Position numbers and translations under genes: made by a program | Part shown: in pieces, positions 1 through 12,300 of the stretch | Layout of the letters: every line of letters begins with the position of its first letter | How positions within the stretch are numbered: position 1 is the stretch's first letter | Notes under the pieces: generated by a model | The model's input: only the letters and a program-made list of their open reading frames with translations | What the model was told of the DNA's origin: nothing | The model's database searches: none | Source: Artemia franciscana | Taxonomy: Eukaryota; Arthropoda; Branchiopoda; Anostraca; Artemiidae | DNA length: 64,000 bases | NCBI RefSeq assembly: GCF_032884065.1 | Contig: NC_088868.1 | Coordinates: 7,336,758-7,400,757, forward strand | Direction: 5' to 3'

Positions 1-1003
1 GATCTCTTATTTTAAATCTCAACCGGATCCAGCGTAATTGGGGGGGGCGGAAATCTTAGAAAATACTTAAAGCGGAGAGATCAGGATGAAACTGGATGGG
101 AAGAATAAAAACCTGTCTAAGATACGTAACTGAAATAACCGGACCGGATCTTCTCTTTTTGGTGGAGATGGGGGGGGGGAATTTGGAAAAATGAGGTATT
201 TGTAACTTACGAAAGGGTGATCAGATCTTAATGAAATTTGATATTTAGAAGGATCTTGTGCTTTAAAGCTCTAATTTGAAATTCCGACCATATTCTGTGA
301 CATTGGGGGGAGTTGGAGGGGGAAAACGGAATTCTCGGAGAATGTGAAAATTTTGGTATTTTTGTCTTACGGATAGGTGATCTGATCTTAATGAAATTTG
401 ATATTTAGAAGGAATTCATGTCTCAGAGCTCTTATTTCAAATCCCGACCAGATCTTTTGACATTGGGGGGAGTTGGAAGGGGAAATCTTGGAAAACACTT
501 GGAGTGGAGGAATCGGGATGATGCTTGGTGGATAGAATAAGCAAATGTCCTTGATACGTGATTGACGTAACCGTACTGGATTCGCTCTCTTTGGGGGTGT
601 TGGGGGGAGGGGTTCAGTGATTTGGCGAGTTTGGTGCTTCTGGACGTGCTAGGACGATGAAAATTGGTAGGCGTGTCAGGGAGCTGCACAAATTGACTTG
701 ATAAAATCGTTCTCTCAGATTCGACCATCTGGGGGGCTAAAGGGGGGGGAAATTATAAAAAATGAGGTATTTATAACTTACGAGTGGGTGATCGGATCTT
801 AATGGATTTTGATATTTAGAAGGACATTGTGACTCAGAGCTCTTATTTTAAATCCTGACCAGCATTAAGCCTCTGATTTTTCTTTTAAATCAATCTATTG
901 ATTCTTAGAATTTTATTAGAGCTCATACCATATGAGCTCTTGGCTCTTAGCTCTTCTTGCCTCGTCACAAGTGCCATATGAGCTCTTAGCTCTTGTTTTA
1001 ATT
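1..1003 (-). repeat. Family X interspersed repeat, reverse-oriented partial copy
   Basis: The complement of this stretch matches the repeats at 50.0-54.1 kb and 59.7-60.4 kb. Shared blocks include a run about feature-sized phrases such as GAGCTCTTATTTTAAATC and GATATTTAGAAGGA, the GGGGGGAGTTGGA tracts, and the ATATGAGCTC motifs near 918-985. Internal sub-repeats recur several times. The open frame at 432-728 (minus) reappears at 51054-51350 (plus) only because the repeat is the same. I see no transposase or RT in it. Class is uncertain. Confidence 0.75.
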
Positions 1004-1562
1004 TCAGATCAATTTTGTCCCATGTCGTACTCCTAAACCTAGATTATTCAGGTTTGTCACCAAAATTTCTTACCAAATACTATTCAGAGGCTTTCATTTT
1101 AATAATTTTAACCCTACTTTTCTACATTGCGCTCTTAAGCCTAGATTGTTCAGATTTTTGGAAACCCCAATGTCAATTTCTTTCCACAATGCTACTCAGA
1201 GGCCTTCATTTGATAGTTTTTAACTTACTTTTTCATTGCGTTCTTAAGCCTAGATTGTTCAGATTTTTGGTAAACACCAATATCAATTTCTTACCTCCAT
1301 AGTATTCAAAAGCCTTTTTTTTAAATTTCAGACTAATTCTTCCCATGTCGTACTATTAAACCTAGATTATTCAGGCTTGTGTACACCCACATACCAATTT
1401 CTTACCACAACACTATTACGAGGCCTTCATTTTAATAATTTTAAACCTCCTTTTCCACATTGCGTTTTTAAGCCAAGATTGTTCAGATTTTCGTAAAACC
1501 AAATATCAGTTTCTTACCTCCATAGTTTTCAAAAGCCTTCGTTTTTTTAATTTCAGACCAAT
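1004..1562 (+). repeat. Diverged tandem array, about five units of roughly 110 bases
   Basis: Units share the order CCTAGATT(A/G)TTCAG, then CAATTTCTTACC, then a (A)GGCCTTCATTTTAAT-like block and an ACATTGCGTTCTTAAGCC-like block. Units near 1040, 1140, 1245, 1365 and 1470 can be followed by eye with substitutions and small indels. The open frame at 1015-1302 is a by-product of this array. It lies next to the end of the family X copy. Confidence 0.65.
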
Positions 1563-2959
<1,397 letters not shown>

Positions 2960-3245
2960 ACATAGGAGATGAACGTAATTGGGCTACGTCTTTCGTATTC
3001 CAGAGGATCAACTCTAAAATACAGTTTATGAGCTGTACCCCGAGGGGAGGCGCAAAAGAGGTTGACCCAAGACACACCATACGAGGACTATATAACCAGC
3101 ACTTGAGAGCTGTCTCTTCAACCGCAGCTGGAGGATGTCACGGTTGCAGCTCAGCTTCTAGATGTCTGGTGAGGTTTTGTTGAAGTGCTATGCGCCATTC
3201 CTTGCTCTGGAGGATGTAAGATAAAGCATAAGAAGCGTCACTAAA
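2960..3245 (+). mobile_element. Decayed LINE, C-terminal end
   Basis: Reading across frames gives the usual end of an endonuclease/RT LINE ORF2: a GHV(L)RMPE-like start, a basic GRRKRG-type patch near 3045, then DYIT...LEDVTVAAQLLDVW and a VEVLCA-like end. Stops interrupt all frames, so it is a dead fragment. It lies upstream of the EMG1 exons, probably inside an EMG1 intron. Clade not determined. Confidence 0.45.
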
Positions 3246-4405
3246 TTTTCTTCTTTTTTTTAATGAGAAAGAGATGTCAAAAGGAATATAATCGAGCGGA
3301 AAATGGTTTATCTGTAAGTGTAGTCATCAATGAACGTTTAAGTAAGATGAACGGCCGTGGAAAATAAAGTGGTGAAAAGGAGTACTTCCGTGGTAAATAA
3401 AGTGTACACAGAGACTGGATGTACGGGATCAAGCTACCCGGGGGTGTGCTAAGTAAATTAAACTTAGTTTTTGCTGAAGGCCCATCCTTAGTGAGTGTTT
3501 ACTTATAGCCAGATTTATTTTAACTAGCGCTTATCTGAGTCAATTAGAATTATTCATAGAATTGTTCAGCCAATCAGAAAATTATATAAAAAATTTGATT
3601 GGCTGAGATTATCGCTAACTAAATCTCTGTCTTGTAAAATCTCAGTGTAAGTGGTCCTCTAGCAATTAGACGTTTGACGGATGGTAAACAAGCGTCTGTG
3701 TAGATGTGAGTGGAAGTGCTCATAGAGTGCTCACAAGTGCTCACAGCTCAAGAATAAAATTAATATTGATGCTTTGTTTAAAATTTCTTCAACTGTCTGC
3801 TAGGGTGGGTTGGTCATATTGTTCAGTATAGGACAATAAACCCATCCAGTGGGGAAAAGGAAGACAAAAAAATCAGTCAGCCCTAGGCCTCGTATTTTTC
3901 CTGATATTGAAACCAAGTCTGTAAAGTAGATACAACTACCCAAGGTCATATGCAGGGGGAGGGGAATTCCCGAATTTGATCAATAATTGTTTAAATTATT
4001 TCTTAAGAGGGAGCACAGAAGGGGTACTTGGCCCGGGCGCGAAACTTGAGGGGCGCAAAATTTCAAATAAATAATCTAACGATTATAATCATTTCGTAAT
4101 TTTTAAATTATGTCTTTATTAAAATAAAGTAGAGGGCGCAGTTAATGAATGAAGATAATTGATACAGTATTAATTAATTAATAAAAAAGCTAAATAATAA
4201 TAATCAAAATGTTTATTGTTAATAAAAAAATAAATGATTTAAATAATAAAATAAAAAGTAATTTGTTTTTGATAAACTTAACTCCCGATTTTTATTAATT
4301 TTTTGAAAACATGTATGGTTGTTTAAGTTTCCGCTTAAGCAATTCCAACAATCTGAGTGCATTTTTACTTTCATTGGTACAATAATTATTTCCACTTTTT
4401 TTCAG
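3246..4405. other. AT-rich presumed EMG1 intron with a palindromic patch
   Basis: Non-coding by eye. Around 3569-3607 a CAGCCAATCA block and its exact complement TGATTGGCTG flank an AT-rich spacer, forming a small hairpin. The final 20 bases before 4406 make a pyrimidine-rich tract ending in CAG, the splice acceptor of the next exon. Earlier EMG1 exons were not found here. Confidence 0.5.
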
Positions 4406-4614
4406 TTCAGTTGTTACACAAAATGAGCATCAAGGCTAATGACAGTTCAGCTACATTGATGAAAGTGATTAAAAATCCTGTAACGGATCATCTACCCGTT
4501 GGTTGCAAGAAGATTGGAACTTCTTTTAGCGCTACACGTACCATAAATCCTAAAGAATTAGTGTTACCTAACGAGCCAATAGCTATTGTCGTGGGATCAT
4601 TTGCACACGGAAAA
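4406..4614 (+). CDS. EMG1: EMG1/NEP1 ribosome-biogenesis methyltransferase, penultimate exon
   Basis: EMG1 (Nep1) is a SPOUT-fold methyltransferase of the nucleolus that N1-methylates a pseudouridine in 18S rRNA and is needed for 40S assembly. This exon encodes VQLLHKMSIKANDSS followed by LMKVIKNPVTDHLPVGCKK, GTSFS and a PIAIVVGSFAHGK end. It aligns without gaps to the human stretch from VQLLHKLSVRAAD to VVGAFAHGK, which includes the glycine-rich VVG.FAHGK element of the cofactor pocket. The acceptor is TTTTTTTCAG at 4405. The donor is GTAAGT at 4615. The exon enters in phase 1, two bases finishing a Val codon, and leaves in phase 0. About 130 N-terminal residues must lie upstream, probably outside the window. 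Family assignment is from memory of the human protein. Confidence 0.95.
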
Positions 4615-5654
4615 GTAAGTTCATCAAAGGGCCATACCCAGGATTTAATTTCAGAGTGGGGGATTTACTAAAGTTTTTTTTCTTCGGGGGGGGGGTATAT
4701 AAAACTTTAAAAAAAAACTCAAAAATGTGTTCATATATCAGGTCTAACAAGTTCGAATGGTCGATCCATTGGAGCCCCCTACCACACTCTGAGAAAATCA
4801 GCTCTTTAAAGAGCAATCTTTTTTTTCTGTCTCTTTTATTTACATAGTGGGTGAGAAGCTGTAGAAATGGCCGATCCAGATTCCGGCCGTCGTTTTGTTT
4901 GTAAAAGAACTTACAAATCATATACAGCTGTAAGAGAAGCGACTGTTATCTAAGGATTCGTATTTTACGTTCTGTATAATTTCTCCTTGATTTTTTAGCT
5001 TTTTTAAGATCTTGATTTCCACAAGATGATATACGCTTTAAAACTTGTATGTCTGCAAAAATTTTTCTGTTCTGTGGAAATTAGTTTTGCTAAAATTGCC
5101 TATAAAGTCTTGTTTAAAATGTTTCTTTGAGTAAACTGGGGACATTTACTCGGTGGTGAGGGATCTGATTTTAGCCTGAGGGATCTGATAATTAGAGGCT
5201 TTCACAACACTGTCCTCCCCGGTGAAGATTCCTTAAAATAACGCGTACATGGTCCATCGAGTTATCAAGAGCATGAAAATTAACTGCAGCGAATATCGAA
5301 ATGCAAGGCTTGGGCACCAAGTACGGTGGAAACGTAACATCATGTGAGATGTCCTTGCCATGTCTTCGTTCCCTGATCATTTTCTTTTTTATCCTCAAAT
5401 AGTCCCGAATCGAAAGAGGTTACTTTCTTAAACTAAGTTCCTCCCATGCCGGCTGGTGTATAAGGCATTGACGTTACCTTTCTACGATGACTTCTGATGA
5501 ACTTGTGGTCACAAGCCTTCCAAAGAAGTTCCTGTCTACCTAGCATCCTTCTCTTGGCATCAGCCAGCGTCTCTTTCTGCCACCCGTGCCTTCTAATTCT
5601 GGGGAAGCAGTACCAGACAGCATGGGGGTGCCTGGCATCGAACTTACGGACCTA

Positions 5655-6010
5655 CTACTACTAACAACTCACCGCAGCACCAAGCCACCTGAGGCCGACA
5701 CAGCTATGCATGCTGCTCTTCCATCCCAGTCTATTTATAGCCTCCCTTTTTACCCTCCCAGGAAATTCCCATTTCCTTAAATCTTTCTTTATGACGTCCT
5801 CCCACTCCAGATGAGGACGACCTGCTTTCCGTTTAGTCTTAGATGGTTGGCAAAAAGGACAATCCTCGGCAATCTGTCATCCTTGGTCCGCCCAACATGC
5901 CCTAGCCATCTCAGCCTTTCTTTCATTATAGCCCTAGAAAGCGGTTTTAACCACATTTTTCGTGTAGCCTACTGTTTGAAATATAGTCAGTCAGCCGGGT
6001 ACCCAGAATC
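5655..6010 (-). mobile_element. LINE family A, 3' end fragment with (TAG)n tail
   Basis: On the minus strand the frames read ILGTRLTD.ISNSRLHEKCG, then a SRAIMKERLRWLGHV core, DDRLPRIVLF, and finally NRLGWKSSMHSCVGLRWLG. This is the C-terminal part of an endonuclease-type LINE ORF2. The element ends in a (TAG)n tail, seen as CTACTACTACTA near 5658. The same end occurs at 12.94 kb and 47.78 kb, so this is one family. Several frame breaks make it inactive. Confidence 0.8.
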
Positions 6011-6700
6011 TTACGGACCATGTAGGCCCAATCCCCCCATCTACTGATTAAGATCTTCTGGACTATCAATGGTTGCTTTAGTTTTTCACGCATAGAGGTG
6101 TTCGTGATTCTGTCAGACCAGTGATTCCCAGGATGCGCTGAAGGCAATTAATTTCGAAATCTTGTAGCCGTTTCTCTTTTGTCAGGGCCCATGTATTGCA
6201 GGCCCTTATATCAGTACAGAGAGGGTATTGCTATTTAGTAGTGGGAGCTTGAGCTTTAGTGTGTATGCAGGGTTTTTCTATACTTTTCGTAATTTGGTAA
6301 AAAGCATTGACTGCATACGAAATGCTCCATGCTTACATCAGAATTTATGATGCTGCCAAGATACTTAAATTCTTGAACTTCTTCCAGCTCATTAGAACTA
6401 ACATTAAGCGTCCGGCCCGGCTTTGTATTTACGTTGTTTCACATGAATTTAATCTTTTCGGTACTCATTGACAATCCTACTCGTCCGCCTGTGTTTGAGA
6501 ATTCTGTGACGTTCTGCTATAAATCCTCTATTAGATGAGAAAGGAGCGTATTGTCATTATCAAAATCACCATCACATATAGTGCGGCTCTAATTCAACTG
6601 AATCCTTCCGACAAAGTGGCTTGACCAAAGTAAGTAATCAATGAGAATCGTGAAGAGCACAGGAGAGAGGATACGGCCTTGTTTTGCATCAGAATGGATC
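6011..6700 (-). mobile_element. LINE family B, RT and C-terminal fragment
   Basis: The minus strand reads, from high to low coordinate, an RT end and thumb: ELEEVQEFKYLGSIINSDV (near 6390-6345), then after a gap IHWSDRITNTSMREKLKQP and ISRWG.WAYMVRK near 6020. The FKYLGS(I) and W.DRI.N motifs are typical of RTE/craniofacial-protein-2-like LINE ORFs. It stops exactly where family A begins. Broken in several frames. Confidence 0.65.
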
Positions 6701-6839
6701 TAGAACCGTCAAGTCTCGTCTCCTGGGTCTCCACCGTCAAGTCTCCACCGTTGGTTCGTACAACGACCAGCTGATCATAGCAACAATAATTCTAATAATT
6801 TTGATCGGGGGGCAGTAATGGCATAAATGCCATGGCAAA

Positions 6840-8020
6840 GCAATGGTATTTATATCATTATTTATGAAGCTGATAAAGGTGTCCCTCCAGAAACCTGCAA
6901 TTATTTAGACGATATTTTTACATGATTCTCATTTCAAAAATTTATCGGATTAACACATAGAATGAATACTGTTAAAACACGCATTTAAAAGAATCAGGGA
7001 CACGGGAGCCCTAAAACTTAACAATAACACTTTATTTGTTTGTAACTCTTAAAATAGCCGAAGCTTTGTTATTGTACATATATTTGTTTTGATTAATCAT
7101 GCATTCAGGTACATAGACGAGAATTTATTGGAGAAAATTTCAAAAAATGTTAAATCCGGCAAAAATACACTGGATTCCGTGGGAAAATAGTCCTCCTATC
7201 ACATCCCTACAAAAAGCAAGTCCACTTTCTTTTAGTTTGTTTTATTTTCTTTATTTTTATACCTAGTTTTATCTTTCTTTTATTAAAATTTTATTCGTAA
7301 ATTTTGGAATATTTGGTTTCTTCTCTTTTTCTTTTTTAAGTGTATATTTGACAGCAAAATCGTGTTTTATTTATGTGCATTTTATTTTTTTTCCAGAAGG
7401 TGTGTCATTATCTATCAAAATATCGCTATTTCAAAATTGACGAAATTTTTACGTTACCGTCATTTCAACAATGTACAGCGTGCCCATCCTCCACTAAAAC
7501 TTATTTATAAAGGCTTCGTTTCAAGATGGCTGTTTCCATAACTGAGGATCCTTGCGTCAGGGTCTGTACTGATCATAAAACCAGATGTGCATTTGTTTAG
7601 CTTCTCATCACTCTAGTTTAAATACCTACTGGAAATCTTCATATAATGCCAAATTCATCTTGTTGCTCTTTGATTGACGTCAAAATTATAGAAAGGCACT
7701 AGAACTTTTATTTTCAATCAAATGAATCCCTTTCATATTTTTAGAAACATTTATTCCTGGGGGGAATGTATTACTCAGGAGACGTGTCGCTCTTTACCAA
7801 GTTAATGCCATCGCATTGACTACAATTTTTCATGTTGTAAGGGAAAGTGTATAATGCATGAAAATTTGCTAGTAAAATGAGCCCCCCAAGTAGAGCAGAA
7901 TTTATGCTCGCTTTTGTGATAGATTTGGCTATAATTACTAATTATTTGGTGTTGGTGAATATGTGCATTATCAATTAAGAATTAGTATCACATTAATCTA
8001 TGATTTCAGAAATATCCTTG
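6840..8020. other. AT-rich intronic stretch, nothing recognised
   Basis: No open frame of note, no tRNA-like or repeat-element ends that I can support. Part of the EMG1 last intron. Confidence 0.5.
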
Positions 8021-8830
8021 CTTTTTCCGGTTGTATAACTTTCAAGAGACTCTTAGCATAGTTACCTTCATTTTTGTCAAATATCCTATTTTATAGATAT
8101 TCCTAGATTTTTTTTTTTTCAGTTGACTTTCAGCCAATCCACTAAAGCTTACATCTCGTTTTAATGACAGACAGGCTATAATTTCTAAACAATTAGCATC
8201 GGTTATTTAATTAATTATCTATTAATTAACTTACTTTAATTAATTTAATTCGCATTGGAAATTAATTTCAGAAACACGCTCTTTTTAAGTCGTATAACTC
8301 TCAAAAGACTCGTAGCATAGTTACCTTGATTTTTGTCAAATATCCCATTTCATAGATATTCTTAGATTGTTTTTTTTTTTTTTCAGTTGACTTTCAGTCA
8401 ATGCACTTAATCTTATATCTCGTTTTAACAACAGACACGCTATAATTTCTAAACAAGTAGCATCGGTTATTTAATTAATTATCTATTAATTAAGTTACTT
8501 TAATTAATCTACTTCGCATTGGTGAATTAATAATTTCAGAAACACGCTTTTTTTTCAGTCGTATAACTTTTCAAAAGACTGATTTTTCTCAAATATCATA
8601 TTTCATAGCTTTCTCAAATCAGTTAACTTATAGCGAATAGCGTAAAGTTTATATCCTGTTTCAATGACAGATTAGTTATAATTTCTAAGTATTTAGCATT
8701 GGTAATGTCATTAGTTAAGTTAATTAAGTTACTTTATTTAATCTAATTAGCCTTGTTAATTAATAATTTGATAAATACGCTATTTTTCAGTTTTGTCATA
8801 TTTGAAAAACTCGCAGAATAGTTATCCTTG
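8021..8830 (+). repeat. Three diverged tandem units of about 265 bases
   Basis: Units begin near 8025, 8285 and 8545, with a partial fourth near 8790. Each holds GTATAACT(T/C)TCA, a CATAGTTACCTT-like block, TTTCAGTTGACTTTCAG-like sequence, then AACAA(T/G)TAGCATCGGTTAT and a TTAATTAA-rich end. Divergence is clear, so the array is old. Each unit carries poly-T followed by CAG, which mimics a splice acceptor inside the EMG1 intron. Confidence 0.75.
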
Positions 8831-8946
8831 GTTTTCTTAGGGAAATATACTCGGCTAGTGTTTTTTTTTCCCTCCTATCCCACCCCTGCTTGTAGGTTTG
8901 ACTATGTAAATTAAGTTTGTTTTTCATGCTTGTTTTTGTTTTTCAG

Positions 8947-9060
8947 ATCAATGTTGATTATGTAGAGGAAGAAGTGTCCTTCAGCAAGTATCCACTATCG
9001 GCAGCAATTACTTGTTCTAAGCTCTGTAACTCTTTTGAAGAGGTCTGGGGCATTTTATAA
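8947..9060 (+). CDS. EMG1: EMG1/NEP1 last exon
   Basis: The exon encodes INVDYVEEEVSFSKYPLSAA then ITCSKLCNSFEEVWGIL and stop. It aligns to the end of human EMG1 (KVSVEYTEKMVSISNYPL...FEEVWGVI). Phase 0 joins it cleanly to the exon ending at 4614. The YPLSAA and FEEVWG(I/V) blocks are the conserved C-terminal helix region of the family. The C-terminus ends at the usual position, so this copy looks intact over the part in the window. The two exons here give 106 residues of a protein usually near 240. Confidence 0.96.
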   Translation: MNVDYVEEEVSFSKYPLSAAITCSKLCNSFEEVWGIL

Positions 9061-9064
9061 TAAA
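9059..9064 (+). promoter_or_regulatory. Polyadenylation signal AATAAA overlapping the EMG1 stop codon
   Basis: The TAA stop at 9058-9060 runs directly into AATAAA at 9059-9064, implying a 3' UTR of a few tens of bases that would end before the convergent tRNA gene at 9132. Motif seen directly; use is inferred. Confidence 0.5.
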
Positions 9065-9118
9065 CGAATCAGAGACTTAAGCTGACAAACTTTTTTGGAA
9101 CTTTATATTGGAATGTAG

Positions 9119-9123
9119 AAAAA
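9119..9123 (-). terminator. Pol III terminator of the tRNA-Arg gene
   Basis: Five A residues on the plus strand, that is T5 on the transcribed strand, lie eight bases past the tRNA 3' end. This is the normal RNA polymerase III stop. Confidence 0.85.
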
Positions 9124-9131
9124 TTGTTGTT

Positions 9132-9204
9132 CGACCACGGCAGGACTCGAACCTGCAATCTTCGGATCCGAAGTCCGACGCCTTATCCATTAGGCCACGC
9201 GGCC
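9132..9204 (-). tRNA. tRNA-Arg, anticodon TCG
   Basis: A 73-base cloverleaf on the minus strand. The acceptor stem is GGCCGCG paired with CGTGGTC, with two G-U pairs. The D arm is GCCTAATGGATAAGGC. The anticodon stem is TCGGA/TCCGA with loop CTTCGGA, so the anticodon is TCG, reading CGA (Arg). The variable loop has 5 bases. The T arm is GCAGG/CCTGC with loop TTCGAGT. Boxes A and B are good, no intron is present, and a T5 terminator follows. With all stems paired and no poly-A or repeat tail, it looks like a true gene rather than a SINE head. Confidence 0.96.
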
Positions 9205-9729
9205 TTGATATATTGGAATATTATTTTTGTTGAACGTACTGTTTGAACGTTATTGCTGTTACAAGTTAGAAATGAGCTCTCGGATTCTACAATTGTGGAA
9301 GTGCATGGACCCTAAGGTGTTAAAACACAGAGGGGGTCTTTCGGCGATTCACTTCACTAGAAATGAGCTCTTTTACCGGTCTTTAAATTATGGATAGAAT
9401 TACGTATTCTTCACCCATTCGTGGCAATATAATTGCTATAAGAATAAATGATCTGGTACTAATTGAAATCCGAGCAGGAGAAAAAATTTTCAAAATTTTT
9501 GAATTCTGATTGGGAAGTTTTTATCTTTTGTTAAAACTAGGTTGTTCCGTTGGCATGTTAGCCCACATAACCCTTTTTAACTGCATGGGGAATTATTGAG
9601 AGACAGTCTAGCAAATCGATAAACTCTGGTATGTTAGGTTATGACGCTATGGAATTCTATAACTGAAAATTTTACATCTCTGAGGTAAGTGTCAAAAAGC
9701 CGTTTGCTTTTTTACAAGGACAATGTCTA
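9205..9729. other. Intergenic stretch, nothing recognised
   Basis: Unassigned AT-rich DNA upstream of the tRNA gene. No coding signal was seen. Confidence 0.5.
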
Positions 9730-9893
9730 CAGGGTTGCCAACCGGTGAAGAAAATCACTAGATCGGTAATTTTTGGTTGATTTAGTGATTTTCTTCAATA
9801 TTCTGGTGATTTATGTGCTGATTTGGTAATTTATGTTTTTGGCAACATAAAATCACTAGGATTAGTGATAAATCACTAGGGGTGGTAACCCTG
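9730..9893. mobile_element. Short hAT-like MITE (164 bases)
   Basis: It starts CAGGGTTGCCAACC and ends GGTGGTAACCCTG, whose complement is CAGGGTTACCACC, giving about 13-base imperfect terminal inverted repeats. Flanks are AATGTCTA and AACGTTTA, which agree at 6 of 8 positions and suit the 8-base target duplication of hAT elements. The inside is made of repeated AATCACTAG and GATTT(A)GTGAT motifs in both directions. There is no coding capacity. Confidence 0.7.
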
Positions 9894-10543
9894 AACGTTT
9901 ATTCAATCACACTTGCTACTGATATCGTCTCTTAGAACTCATCATGCAGAACAGATCCCCGTCGAAAGATGGTTTGCAAGTTTGATTTTGTCATGTTAGG
10001 CTATTCAAAGCGCACAAAACCCTCCTCAACTGTATATATAATTGTTATTGCATATTAATAATGTTGCATAGTAATTATAAGAATATTATATGTATAATAA
10101 TTTATATAATATAATTAAATAATGTTGCATAATATATTGCATATTAATTCTGCATAGAGAATTGTTGAGAGACAGTTAATCGAATCGCTAGACTATTTCA
10201 GTACATTAGGTTGTGACTACGGAATTATCAAGAATATATTTACCTTTTCTGCACCAAAATGAACTAAGTCCTTCTCAATTTTCGGGGATTATTAAGGGAC
10301 ACTCTGTCGAATGTATTGTAGTTTTTCAAGAGCAGAGACATCACGTGTGGGGGGACTCTACCAATATTGTTGACGACTCCGTAAAAAAAAAACAGTTGGC
10401 AAAATCGTGGCAGGAAGTGCCATGGTTTTAGTGGCTCAGAATTTAAATTAGGTAAATGAGAAAATTTTCTCAAGACAGTGGAATTCAATTTAGTGAATGT
10501 TTCGGCCCTATGTCCAAGGGTCGTCTTCAGCAAAAAAAAAAAT
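9894..10543. other. Unassigned AT-rich DNA
   Basis: Around 9600 and 10160 two similar passages occur (GAATTATTGAGAGACAGTCTAG and GAATTGTTGAGAGACAGTTAAT type), so part of this may be an old duplicated repeat. The open frame at 10213-10431 has no support. Confidence 0.4.
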
Positions 10544-10576
10544 GCATATATATATGTATATATATTTTTATATATA

Positions 10577-10662
<86 letters not shown>
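10544..10662. repeat. (TA)n microsatellite
   Basis: TATA-rich lead-in followed by pure TA repeats to 10662. It generates Tyr-Ile frames on both strands that should be ignored. Confidence 0.97.
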
Positions 10663-10666
<4 letters not shown>

Positions 10667-11099
10667 TGCATTCCAAGGCGAAAATTAAAACTAAAAATAT
10701 TAAAAAAAATGTTTTTAAAAAAGAACTTCGTTGAAGTAAGGATGCTAGGGCTGTTTTAAAAAGTTTTTAACATTTTTAGTTTGTTTGATATGGAAAGGCA
10801 GTATGGTCTTCGTCGCTATTTGCTTCCCTTGTACATTTGGAAAGTTTTCACTACAATTGAAATTTGTCTGCACAGTTTGGTGTTATTTGCCACTTTTGGG
10901 CTCTGAGATCGGTCCAAGTTCAAATTTGTCAAAAATTTTTATTATCGAATGTTCTAAAACTGGGTTAATCAAATTTGTATGTAAAAAGCAGTAATGCTTA
11001 GTTAATCAGTCGCCTTGCTATGGAATAGATCAGTTGAACGACAAGAGATTTATCAGCTAGAACGTTGTCATTAGTATATATATGCCAACGTATTGCAAG

Positions 11100-12300
11100 T
11101 TCGGACTAGATTTTTTAGTAAGGTAATTTCGTTTGGGATTGCATAGCCAATTCAAGAAAAAATAAAGACAAGGATTTTTGGACAATAAATTTAATACGAC
11201 CACCCCTTCCATAAAAAGAAACTGATATTCTAATAATCGGCAAATTATATAAGTTACAGTTCTTTCCCCGGGGACTATGGAGGATTTTTAAACCCTTAAG
11301 CTATAGCATTTTGAATTTAAGATTGTTTTGAGCAAAATGGCTATTTCAAATATGTTATACAATGCATTTGGTGGGACAAGGCACAAGAAGGGGGGGGGGG
11401 GAACTTGTTACTTTTCAATCATTTTCGATTCTTTAAAAAGATTACCACAAATATCGATTTCCGATCAAATTAACTTCCTCCAAAGTTTATACGACCACGT
11501 TTTCCATAGAAGCTTTATAAATTAACGATGGGCTGCTAGTATAACTTATAGCCCTTTTCCTCAGGGTGGGGGTGTTCAAATCTGGAACCATAGCTTTTTG
11601 ACATTTGGACGCTTTTGAACAAAATAGCTAACTCAAATTTTTCATCGAAAGCGTTCAGAAAAAAGGCATGTGGAAGGAGGGTGGTGGTTCTTACTATCTG
11701 ATAACTCTTAACCCTTAAAAATGGAAATAGAACTTTCAATTTGAATCGAATGAGGGTTTTCCGAAGTCTATACGATTACCCTTTTGATAAAAACCCAATA
11801 TATGAACAATGGACAGCTTGCATAACTTATAGTCTTTGCCCTGGGGGTAGTGGGAGGTTTCGTCAAACCCCGAGGAACAATCATTTTATTACTTCACCTC
11901 TTGACTATTCCGGACATAATGGTAATCTCAAAATTTTTATTGGACGCGTTAAAGGGAAGGGGATCTTTGCCCTCCAATCACGTTTGACTCTTGAAAAGGG
12001 CACTGGAAATTATTATTTCCGATTGAATAAGCCCCTTCCAAAGTTTACAACACCACCCCTTACATATGAAGTGCCGCTGGAGAAAAAAATTGGAGCCTTT
12101 TTACCTTGGGGTTTATGGGGAGTGGCTAGTTGCCATCGGAACACCTTTGACTCTTAAAAAGGGAACGACCACTTTCAATTTCTAATCATTTGAGTCTCCT
12201 CTGCGGTTTCAATGACCACCTTTTCCGTAAAAACTTTATAAGCCCCCCGGGCATAAGCTACAACCCTTCCTACAGGTTTCAGGGAGGGGGTGGTGTGGAC
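11100..12300 (+). repeat. Highly diverged tandem repeat, about four units
   Basis: Passages recur with the order: TATACGA(C/T)(C/T)ACC(T/C)TTT, AAA..CTTTATAA, CATAACTTATAG(C/T)C(T/C)TT, a C/G-rich patch such as CCTCAGGGTGGGGG, then CTTAAAAA.GG and CTTTCAATTT. Examples are near 11200-11290, 11490-11580, 11770-11850 and 12215-12290, roughly 250-430 bases apart. The 138-codon frame at 11741-12157 falls inside this and is not a gene on present evidence. Confidence 0.5.

Larger units (their letters stand above)
4615..8946 (+). other. EMG1: EMG1 last intron, repeat-filled
   Basis: A 4.3 kb intron with GTAAGT at its start and a TTGTTTTTCAG acceptor at 8946. It holds a small G-tract repeat (about 4628-4740), two abutting LINE fragments on the minus strand (5.65-6.7 kb), an AT-rich gene-free stretch (6.8-8.0 kb) and a diverged tandem repeat (8.0-8.8 kb). 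The open frames at 4583-4921, 5192-5398 and 5811-6047 have no support as genes. Confidence 0.85.

Noticed and set aside
9132-9204. tRNA-like sequence as a SINE head
   Set aside because: All cloverleaf stems pair, the terminator is present and no SINE body follows, so it is called a true tRNA gene.
11741-12157. 138-codon frame
   Set aside because: Lies within a diverged tandem repeat, no recognised domain, Pro/Gly runs match simple sequence.
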